Positions 24,579 through 31,171 of a stretch of DNA of 47,681 nt are shown one piece after another. Origin of the DNA: Nitrospinota bacterium (GTDB taxonomy: Bacteria > 2-12-FULL-45-22 > JACOWJ01). Below the pieces are notes generated by a model. It ran no database searches, was not told the DNA's origin, and was given only the letters and a program-made list of their open reading frames with translations. The position numbers and the translations under genes were made by a program. The stretch is from assembly GCA_016176845.1 (NCBI GenBank), contig JACOWJ010000027.1:1-47681 (forward strand), written 5' to 3'. How positions within the stretch are numbered: position 1 is the first letter of the stretch; each line of letters begins with the position of its first letter.

Positions 24579-25703
24579 ATGGAGCGCGTATTGAAAAGGG
24601 GTTCCCGGGGAGCGATCCTCTCCCCGGAGTCTATCCTGAGCTCCACGCGCGAGAAGTTCCAGCAGGTCCTGAAGGAGGCCAGGCCCCTCTTCGGGTGGTT
24701 CAGCCTGACCGAATCCTGTGACCTGCGGTGCCGATACTGCTTTGCGGGCTCCAGTCGGCCCCTGGAAGAGGAGTTGACCACCCAGGAGGTCCTCCAGGTG
24801 GTGGACAACATCGCCGAAGCCGGCACGGAGGCGATCGTCTTCGGCGGGGGAGAGCCCACCCTGCGGAAGGATTTGGTCGAGATCGTGGCCCATGCCTCCC
24901 GGCGTATGGCGGTGGCCATCAACACCAACGGGCAGCTGATGGAGCCGGAATCGGTGAGGAGATTGGCCCGGGCCGGACTCTCGCAGCTGAAGGTCAGCGT
25001 GGACGGGCTTCAAGATCTCCATGATTGGAACCGGGGGGCGGGCACCTTCGAGAAGGCCTTGAATGCCCTGAAAGAGGCCCGGGCTGCGGGTATCCCCCGG
25101 GTGATCCTGATTGCGACCATCTCCCAGCTCAATTACCCACAGCTCGCGGAGATGGTCCGGCTGGCCATGGAGCAGGGGGTAGATTTTTCCGCTGTCGAGT
25201 TCCTCCCTCTGGGGAGAGGGACCTCGGGCCAGGACTGGGGCCTGACCCCGGAGCAGACCCGGGACATGCAGCGTTACCTGACGGAGGCCCGCCGGCTCCA
25301 TGGGTCGAAGCGGATCATCTTCGAGAACCGCTATATCATCGCAGAGGACGAGCACGCCCAGCGGATCTGTGCCGATCCACAAAGACCCACGGGGGTCTTC
25401 GATTTCTGCGTGGGCTGCCCCAACGGGATCTATCAGTACTGCATCAACGCGGAGGGAAAGGTCACGGCCGGAGACATCACCACCCTGGAGATCGGCGACC
25501 TGAAGAGAGAGCGACTGGGCGAGATCTGGCGCAACTCCGAGGTACTCCATCTCCTGAGAGACCGCGAGCAGCTCAAGGGCAAGTGCGGCGAGTGCGAATA
25601 CCGGTATATCTGCGGGGGATGTCGCAGAAGGGCTTACACCTACACGGGAGACCTGATGGCGGAGGACCCGGGTTGCTGGCGCTCCCCCCTTCGGGGGGAT
25701 TGA
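24579..25703 (+). CDS. radical SAM/SPASM protein, AhbC/AhbD/NirJ-like, copy 1
   Basis: A 374-residue iron-sulfur enzyme; ATG 24579 is preferred because AAGGGGGAA lies just upstream. The radical SAM cluster is Cys47/51/54 (ESCDLRCRYC) and the SAM loop is FGGGEPTLR. The pattern SVDG...HDWNRGAG and the C-terminal block GKCGECEYRYICGGC...AEDPGCW are the signature of haem-related SPASM proteins (AhbC, AhbD, NirJ). Auxiliary-cluster cysteines visible are 277, 280 and 288, and 336, 339, 345, 348 and 366. Known relatives modify tetrapyrroles (haem d1 and siroheme-derived haem), while other SPASM proteins modify peptides. The neighbours are a second copy and chelatase-like AAA and VWA genes, which favours a cofactor role (inference). 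The stop codon lies inside a repeat. Confidence 0.85.
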   Translation: MERVLKRGSRGAILSPESILSSTREKFQQVLKEARPLFGWFSLTESCDLRCRYCFAGSSRPLEEELTTQEVLQVVDNIAEAGTEAIVFGGGEPTLRKDLVEIVAHASRRMAVAINTNGQLMEPESVRRLARAGLSQLKVSVDGLQDLHDWNRGAGTFEKALNALKEARAAGIPRVILIATISQLNYPQLAEMVRLAMEQGVDFSAVEFLPLGRGTSGQDWGLTPEQTRDMQRYLTEARRLHGSKRIIFENRYIIAEDEHAQRICADPQRPTGVFDFCVGCPNGIYQYCINAEGKVTAGDITTLEIGDLKRERLGEIWRNSEVLHLLRDREQLKGKCGECEYRYICGGCRRRAYTYTGDLMAEDPGCWRSPLRGD

Positions 25704-25871
25704 AAAATGAAAAATGAAAAATGAAAATTGCGAACTTAGATTCCTCGCTTCGCTCGGAATGACAGCCGTTGAATCTGTCATTGCGAAGGAGCGATAGCGA
25801 CAAAGCAATCTAAGTTCAAGATTTCCAATTTCAGTCTTCAATTTACACTTTGCAATGCTCGCAAAGCGAAC
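25684..25871. repeat. composite heptamer element with nested palindrome
   Basis: It begins inside the last codons of the radical SAM gene with CCCCCCTTCGGGGGG (25684-25698). TGAAAAA units follow, then a nested REP-like palindrome (25732-25817), an AT-rich return array, and the end palindrome GCTCGCAAAGCGAAC (25857-25871). It supplies the stop codon of the upstream gene (TGA 25701-25703). Confidence 0.75.
25732..25817. repeat. REP-like palindrome nested in the composite element
   Basis: GAACTTAGATT (25732-25742) is the exact reverse complement of 25807-25817. Inside, TCGCTTCGCTCGGAATGACA pairs imperfectly with TGTCATTGCGAAGGAGCG and its continuation. It is the second copy of the motif at 10779-10914. 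Confidence 0.7.
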
Positions 25872-25876
25872 TAACT

Positions 25877-25976
25877 CCCTTGGGGGAATTAGAAAAAGCC
25901 AATGCAAAATGCCGGTAGGGAATTTTCAATTTTCAATTTTCAATTTCCAATTTCCAATGCTCGCCGCGCAGCGAGC
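25877..25976. repeat. composite heptamer element overlapping a coding start
   Basis: It opens with CCCTTGGGGGAATT (25877-25890). The array AATTTTC x3, AATTTCC x2 at 25921-25955 follows, and the end palindrome is GCTCGCCGCGCAGCGAGC (25959-25976). It lies directly behind the previous element with a 5-nt gap. The ATG of the next gene is inside it. Confidence 0.75.
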
Positions 25977-27068
25977 CTGGCATCTGCGCGAGATTTTCTG
26001 AACGCCACCCGGCAAAAGTTCCTCCAGCTGATCCAGGAGCGGCGATCCCTCTTCGCCACCTTCCAGGTCACAGCGGGCTGCAACCTGCGCTGTAAAAACT
26101 GCGGGGGCGACTTCACGGAGCCCCGGCCGGATGAGCTGGCCACCGAGGAGGTGTACGCCCTGATTCGCAACCTCCAGCGGGCCGGGACCACCTATCTCTC
26201 TCTGGGAGGTGGGGAGCCGACCATGCGGGATGACCTGCCACAAATCGTCGCCTACGCCTCTTCCCTCATGGGCGTAGGAATGGTCAGCAACGGCGTCCTC
26301 CTGGACGAGGAGTATGCCGAACTGCTGAAACGCGCCGGGCTCTCCGTGGTGGACATCAGCCTGGATGGAGCCTCAGCGGAGACCCATGATCCCCAACGTG
26401 GAGCAGGCAGCTTCGAGCGGGGGTTGCGGGCCCTCCAGAATTGTCAGCGGGCCGGCATCCCCGTGGTGGATCTTCAGACCACCATCTCCCAATTGAACTA
26501 TCCCGAGCTGCCCCGGATCATCCGGCTTGCCCTGGATCTGGGGGTCAACATCGTCGTCAACCAGTTCATCCCGTGCGGGCGGGCCCAGGGGAGAGACGAC
26601 CTGCTGTTGACCCGGGAGCAGCGAAAGGAGCTGCAACGGTATCTGATCGAGCAAGAACGGCTCTTCGGCAAGCAGCGGATCAAGTTCGATCGGTACTATA
26701 TCGTCTCCGAGGACGAGAAGGGCCAGAGGATCTGGGGGGACCCGGCCAAAAGCGGCTTCAACGTGGGCGATCCCTTCGGGATTTACGGATATGCCATCGC
26801 GGCCAACGGCAAGGTCACCCCGACGACCCCGGAGATCGAGATCGGAGACCTGAGGCGGGAAGAGCTCAGCGAGGTCTGGACCCATTCGGACGTGCTGGCC
26901 ACGCTGCGGAACCGGGAGCGGCTGAAGGGCAAATGTGGCCGGTGCGAATACAAGTTCATTTGCGGAGGGGACCGGAGGCGCACCCATGCCCTCACGGGGG
27001 ACCCGATGGGCGAGGACCCCCTCTGCTGGTATGAACCTTTTCTAGAGACTATGAGCTATGAGCCATGA
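25902..27068 (+). CDS. radical SAM/SPASM protein, AhbC/AhbD/NirJ-like, copy 2, repeat-derived N-terminus
   Basis: A 388-residue paralogue of the gene before. The radical SAM motif is Cys60/64/67 (AGCNLRCKNC), and SLGGGEPTMR, SLDGASAETHDPQRGAGS and the C-terminal GKCGRCEYKFICGGD...GEDPLCWY follow. The equivalent of Cys277/280/288 of copy 1 is missing (NVGDPFGIYGYAIA), so one auxiliary cluster is probably lost. Residues 1 to about 27 are encoded by a heptamer repeat; homology to copy 1 begins only at FLNATRQKF. No ATG, GTG or TTG lies in frame between 25902 and the conserved part, so either the repeat start is used or the native 5' end was lost. GGGGGAA lies 14 nt before the ATG, a poor spacing. 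The C-terminus overlaps the next gene by 11 nt. Confidence 0.8.
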   Translation: MQNAGREFSIFNFQFPISNARRAASLASARDFLNATRQKFLQLIQERRSLFATFQVTAGCNLRCKNCGGDFTEPRPDELATEEVYALIRNLQRAGTTYLSLGGGEPTMRDDLPQIVAYASSLMGVGMVSNGVLLDEEYAELLKRAGLSVVDISLDGASAETHDPQRGAGSFERGLRALQNCQRAGIPVVDLQTTISQLNYPELPRIIRLALDLGVNIVVNQFIPCGRAQGRDDLLLTREQRKELQRYLIEQERLFGKQRIKFDRYYIVSEDEKGQRIWGDPAKSGFNVGDPFGIYGYAIAANGKVTPTTPEIEIGDLRREELSEVWTHSDVLATLRNRERLKGKCGRCEYKFICGGDRRRTHALTGDPMGEDPLCWYEPFLETMSYEP

Positions 27069-28599
27069 GCTATTAGACCTCCTGGATGGGTACCAGCCCA
27101 TGCCCGTAGCCTACCAATTGAGGGGATCCATCCTCCAAAAGATCCGCCGGGGAGAGGACCCCTTGCCCGAGATTCAAGGCCGGGAAGAGACCAAACGGGA
27201 TGTCCTGCGCGCCTTGCTCTCCGGCCACAACATCTACCTGGTGTCGGAGGAGGGGACGGGAAAGACCCGACTGGCGAAGTCCCTGACCCGGCTCCTGCCT
27301 CCCATCCTTAAGGTCCGGGGTTGCCCGTATAACGACGATCCCAAGTGGCCCTCTCATTGGCTCTGTCCGCGTTGTCGGGAAAGCCGGAACCCCGCCGAAG
27401 AATATGGGATCGAAATGGTTCCGGGAGAGAAACGCTTCTCCCGCATCCAGGGCAACGATTACACCGATGAATCGAAGCTATTGGGCCTGAAGGACATCCA
27501 GGCGATCGTGAAGGGCAGAAGCCCCACGGATATTCACGCATTTGCGGCGACCGGGGCCTTTCGGGCCAACCGGGGCATCCTTTTCATCGATGAGCTGCCG
27601 GCCATCCGGACCAAGGTCCAGGTCCTGCTCCACCCGATCTCGGAGGAGAAGAAGGCCATCTTGGAGGAATACAACTGGGAGTACCCCCTGGACAACGTCC
27701 TGATTGCTACGGGAAATCCCGAGGGTTTTTCCCATATCAATGAAGTCCCCCGCCCTCTGCTGGACCGATTGGAGTTGATCTACATGCCCCTGCCCGGCCC
27801 GGAGGTGGAGCGGGAGATTATGCTGGGGGAGCGATTCCGGATCAAGGGGGAGTTTTTCGAGGCGGATGGGAAACCTCAGGCCCTCTGGCCTTCCATCCGC
27901 CTGGAAGAGCTGGAAAGGGATGTGGTCCTGCCCTGGTGGGTCCTTTACCTGCTCACCGGGGCGATTCACTATAGTCGCCGATGCAGCCTGTTGGATAGAA
28001 GGCCGAGCATTCGGGCCAGCTACCGGGCTCTAGACCACGCCTATGCCGGCGCGGAGCTGGAAGGCCGCAAGGTGGCCTCGCTCCAGGATGCCTGGGTGGG
28101 TCTGAGGTTGGCCCTGCGGGGAAGGATCGAATTGCGCTCCGACCTGATCGATTTCGAAAACCCCCGGGAAAACTTTACTCGGAGCGATGAGCTCAGCCAG
28201 GATCTGCTATGGAATGCCCTGGAGGGCTCCAAAGAGCTCTTCCTAGAGGGGTGTCATCGAGAAAGACTGGCGGAGGATATTGGCTCCCTGGCCTCTGAGG
28301 GGGTCGGGAACCTCTCCCATCGGCTGCCCAGGTACGGGGAGCTCCACCGGGCGATCGAGCGGATCAAAAGGGTAGCCGGAGAAAAGGTCAACCGCGGGCT
28401 CCTCAATCAGCGCGAAAGGGAGCTCCTGGATACTCCGGCTCAAGTTGACATCGAGACCCTGGATCAGTATCATTTTTCCGCATTGGAAACCCTCTGCAAT
28501 GCGGCCCTGTGCCATCAATGGATCTCGGAGGAGGCGATCCCCTGGATCCCGTTCATCCCGCGGTTGGTCTCCTGGTCTCGGCCCCTTCGGGGAATTTAA
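27058..28599 (+). CDS. AAA+ ATPase of the magnesium-chelatase ChlI/MoxR type
   Basis: A 513-residue ATPase. Walker A is SEEGTGKT (63-70), Walker B is LFIDE with Asp178/Glu179, and a sensor-like ATGNPEG follows. A cysteine knuckle between them (Cys89, Cys103 and Cys106 in GCPYN...LCPRC) resembles the zinc-binding insert of some ChlI-like ATPases. The C-terminal half is helical and of unknown type. The ATG at 27058 overlaps the radical SAM stop by 11 nt, which implies translational coupling. With a VWA protein 447 bp downstream, the pair looks like ChlI/ChlD, CobS/CobT, NorQ/NorD or CoxD/CoxE systems. These use ATP to insert metals into tetrapyrroles or to remodel metalloenzymes. The client is unknown. 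Confidence 0.85.
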   Translation: MSHELLDLLDGYQPMPVAYQLRGSILQKIRRGEDPLPEIQGREETKRDVLRALLSGHNIYLVSEEGTGKTRLAKSLTRLLPPILKVRGCPYNDDPKWPSHWLCPRCRESRNPAEEYGIEMVPGEKRFSRIQGNDYTDESKLLGLKDIQAIVKGRSPTDIHAFAATGAFRANRGILFIDELPAIRTKVQVLLHPISEEKKAILEEYNWEYPLDNVLIATGNPEGFSHINEVPRPLLDRLELIYMPLPGPEVEREIMLGERFRIKGEFFEADGKPQALWPSIRLEELERDVVLPWWVLYLLTGAIHYSRRCSLLDRRPSIRASYRALDHAYAGAELEGRKVASLQDAWVGLRLALRGRIELRSDLIDFENPRENFTRSDELSQDLLWNALEGSKELFLEGCHRERLAEDIGSLASEGVGNLSHRLPRYGELHRAIERIKRVAGEKVNRGLLNQRERELLDTPAQVDIETLDQYHFSALETLCNAALCHQWISEEAIPWIPFIPRLVSWSRPLRGI

Positions 28600-28951
28600 A
28601 CGGGGGGAATGAAAAAAGCAAAATGCAAAATGAAAAATGCAAATTGCATTTTGTAAGACCTCCCTCCCTTATTTTGCGCAATCGCGCTAAAGTCACCCTG
28701 TTGAGGGGCTCCCTCTCAGCCAAACCCCTCATACCCGGAGGAGATCCAAGCGCATGAAAATGGCCTACGGGGCTCCCTCTCCCCGGGGGGAATAACCCCC
28801 CCAGCCCCCCCTTCGTAAGGGGGGGAGAGGAGGGGTGATCTGGCATTTTCGTATCAACCCAGTAATCCCGGGTAGCATTAAAGGTTGATAGGGCCAGTTT
28901 TGTGTTACTGCCATTTTGCATTTTGCAATTTCCAATACTCGCGTAGCGAGC
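28582..28951. repeat. composite heptamer element with internal C/G hairpin (fills 28600-29046 spacer)
   Basis: CCCCTTCGGGG (28582-28592) begins inside the last codons of the ATPase gene, whose stop TAA follows 4 nt later. A TGCAAAA/TGAAAAA array to about 28655, a segment with a C/G-rich hairpin near 28771-28830, the right array (GCCATTT, TGCATTT, TGCAATT) and the end palindrome ACTCGCGTAGCGAGC (28937-28951) follow. Nothing else in the 447-bp spacer looks coding. Confidence 0.75.
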
Positions 28952-29046
28952 CAAGGACCCAAATGGAAGAGTGTAAGCGCTGTATTCGTATACCGGCAAT
29001 GCCCCCAGGGTGAGGGAGCGAGGTCCCATCCCGGGAGGATGGGATC

Positions 29047-30141
29047 TTGTCGGAAGTGGCCCATGCCGAAGAGCGGTCGGTGGTGGATTGGCTTCGCCGG
29101 CTGAGGCGTGACTTGGCGGATAGCATCCTGGGGAAGAGGGTGGCAGAGCAGGTGCGGGAGAGGCTCCAGGAGGAGGTGACACGTGGGGAAGGGAAAGAGG
29201 CGGGCGACTGGGATCGTTCCATCCTGGATAAGATCCTGCCCCGGGATATCGAAGGCTGCTTAGAGGAGTACGTTCAGCAAGGCGACATGAAGATCGAGGC
29301 CGGCCGGATCCGGATCACACCTCGAGGGGGTCGCAGGCTGGCCAGCCTGGCCAAAAAGAAGCTGGAGAAGCTGTCCCGAGAGCGGCCAGGCCTTCATCAG
29401 ACCCCAAAGTTGGGCTGCGGTTGGGACCTGGACCGTTCTTCGAGGAGGTATGAGCTGGGGGATGATTACCGGTTCCTCGATATCCAGAAGACCCTTCTCA
29501 ATTCCCTGGAAAGGAAGGCCCCGGCCGGCGGGCCGGCAGCAACCCTCCTGGATCTGGAGGAAGAGGACCTCGAGATTAACGAGAAGACGGAAGAGACCCG
29601 GATGTGCCTCGCCCTCCTGGTCGATGAAAGCGCCAGCATGGGAGAAGAAAAACGGGACGCTGCCATCGATACCTGCCTTGCGTTGGCCCGGTTGAAGGAG
29701 CCGCAGGACCTGTTGAAGGTCTTTATTTTTTCCTCGCAGACCCAAGAGATCCCCTGTTGGGAAATCCTGAACGTCAGTGCTCCCAAAGAGACTACCGACA
29801 TCAAACTCGCCTTACAGACCGCCAGGAGGGCCCTCAAAAGCGAAAGGGGGAGAAAACAGATCTACCTGATCACCGATGCGGAGCCCAATACCGAGAACCA
29901 TCAATACATCGGCTTCGAGAAAGCCGTTCCTGGAGTCATGAAAGAAGTATTCCGTTACAGACAAGAAGGCCTTACTTTGAACATCGTGATGTTGGATGAT
30001 AACCCTCTTCTAAAGGATTTCGCCTCGCGGTTGGCGCAATTTAACACGGGAAGGATTTACTTTGCCTCGGCTTCCGACCTGGGCAGGGTCGTGATCCAGG
30101 ACTACCTGACCTCCCGGAGAAGGGCCCGCCGGGGTAATTGA
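29047..30141 (+). CDS. VWA-domain protein, chelatase D-subunit-like
   Basis: A 364-residue protein. TTG 29047 is used because GGGAGGA lies 7 nt before it. Residues 1 to about 170 are helical and charged, ending with an acidic stretch (LLDLEEEDLEI). The VWA domain follows with the metal-ion-dependent adhesion site Asp193-x-Ser195-x-Ser197 (DESASMG). A Thr then lies in KETTDIK and an Asp in LITDAEPN, so the site looks complete. The family acts as partner of MoxR/ChlI-type AAA+ ATPases and binds the client protein or metal substrate. The gene pairs with the ATPase upstream, separated only by a repeat. No signal peptide is seen. Confidence 0.85.
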   Translation: MSEVAHAEERSVVDWLRRLRRDLADSILGKRVAEQVRERLQEEVTRGEGKEAGDWDRSILDKILPRDIEGCLEEYVQQGDMKIEAGRIRITPRGGRRLASLAKKKLEKLSRERPGLHQTPKLGCGWDLDRSSRRYELGDDYRFLDIQKTLLNSLERKAPAGGPAATLLDLEEEDLEINEKTEETRMCLALLVDESASMGEEKRDAAIDTCLALARLKEPQDLLKVFIFSSQTQEIPCWEILNVSAPKETTDIKLALQTARRALKSERGRKQIYLITDAEPNTENHQYIGFEKAVPGVMKEVFRYRQEGLTLNIVMLDDNPLLKDFASRLAQFNTGRIYFASASDLGRVVIQDYLTSRRRARRGN

Positions 30142-30165
30142 CACGAAAATGTCCCCTCACCCCAA

Positions 30166-30189
30166 CCCTCTCCCCCTCAGGGGAGAGGG
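30166..30189. repeat. perfect palindrome CCCTCTCCCC/GGGGAGAGGG
   Basis: A 10-bp stem with a 4-nt loop, 24 nt after the VWA stop. The surrounding CCCCTCACCCCAACCCTCTC is a known type of dispersed repeat. It is not followed by a T run, so a terminator function is doubtful. Confidence 0.6.
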
Positions 30190-30262
30190 AGCGCCACAAG
30201 CCGTTTTCATGGGCCTGGTTGCCCCAAGGGGCATGGGGCAGGATTAGGGGGAGCATCTGGAG

Positions 30263-31168
30263 ATGAGAAAAAGCCTTTTCAGAAAGTTGGCGGCGGAGAC
30301 GATCACCGAGGTTGTCTCCCCTCAGATTGAAGAGGTCAGAGAATCGGTCGAGAAAAGCGGATATCAGCTTCGGGAGTCCATGGAGCGGGAGATGATCTCC
30401 TTCAAAGGCATGATGGGCCAGGAGATGAATGCCCTCCGGGAAGTGATGGAGCGGGGCATCATCTCCTTCCCCGAGGTGATTGGCCAGGAGATCTGCTCCT
30501 TTAAGGAGACGGTGGGGGAAGAGATCGCTTCTTATCGAGAGGATATTCAGAGGGGGATCGTTTCCTTGAATGAGACGGTAGGCCGTGAGATGGGCTCTTT
30601 TCGGGAATCCATGGAGAAAGAGGTGGCCTCCTTTCGCGAGGTGACCAGGCGGGAGTCCCTCCAGGCGCGGGAGGCAGCGGGGACAGCGGGGACGCAGATC
30701 TTCCGGGAGACCCTGAGCCAGGATCTTTCCCGGCTGGAGGAGGCCATTGGGGTCCTGGTGAGCGGGCTGCTGGAAGGAGAAATGGCCTCGTTTCGGGAGA
30801 AGATGGAGGGAAAGATCGCCTTTCTCGAAGAGGAGCTGGGCGGTCAGATGGCCTCCATGAAGGAGAGCGTCGCAGGGATCCTCGGAGAGGGAATGGTCGC
30901 TTTCAAGGAGGCCCTGGAGAGCGGGCTCTCCTCCCTACGCACCAACCTGCAAGAGGAGAACGCTGCCCTCCGGGAGGCCATCAGAGAGATCGAAGAGAAG
31001 CTGAAGCGAGTGGAGGTCCGGCTGGGGGAGGATAGCCGGGAGATGAACCGCAAGCTGGACGACCTCTTCAAGGTGATGGTGCGGAGGGACGAGCATCAGT
31101 CCTTAATGGAGGAGCTCCATCGGCTCAAGGAGGAGTTGGAGCGGCTGAAGGGAAAGGTGCTGGCATAG
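30263..31168 (+). CDS. coiled-coil protein built of 11-residue (hendecad) repeats
   Basis: A 301-residue, almost entirely helical protein with no recognised family. From residue 43 to 130 eight consecutive 11-residue units can be read, for example EMISFKGMMGQ, EICSFKETVGE, EIASYREDIQR, EMGSFRESMEK and EVASFREVTRR. Consensus: (E/G)-(hydrophobic)-x-S-F-(R/K)-E-x-(hydrophobic)-x-x. At least five more follow at about 170-250 (EMASFREKMEG, QMASMKESVAG, GLSSLRTNLQE). Hendecads form right-handed coiled coils, suited to long fibres or membrane-parallel helices. The C-terminal 60 residues become heptad-like (LHRLKEELERLKGK). It follows the VWA gene by 121 bp and converges on the M16 gene with only a 3-bp gap. 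Its role is unknown. Confidence 0.75.
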   Translation: MRKSLFRKLAAETITEVVSPQIEEVRESVEKSGYQLRESMEREMISFKGMMGQEMNALREVMERGIISFPEVIGQEICSFKETVGEEIASYREDIQRGIVSLNETVGREMGSFRESMEKEVASFREVTRRESLQAREAAGTAGTQIFRETLSQDLSRLEEAIGVLVSGLLEGEMASFREKMEGKIAFLEEELGGQMASMKESVAGILGEGMVAFKEALESGLSSLRTNLQEENAALREAIREIEEKLKRVEVRLGEDSREMNRKLDDLFKVMVRRDEHQSLMEELHRLKEELERLKGKVLA

Positions 31169-31171
31169 CCG

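Noticed and set aside
24455-29046. Small RiPP precursor gene near the radical SAM pair
   Set aside because: The spacers contain only repeats; no short ORF with ribosome-binding site and leader/core pattern was found.
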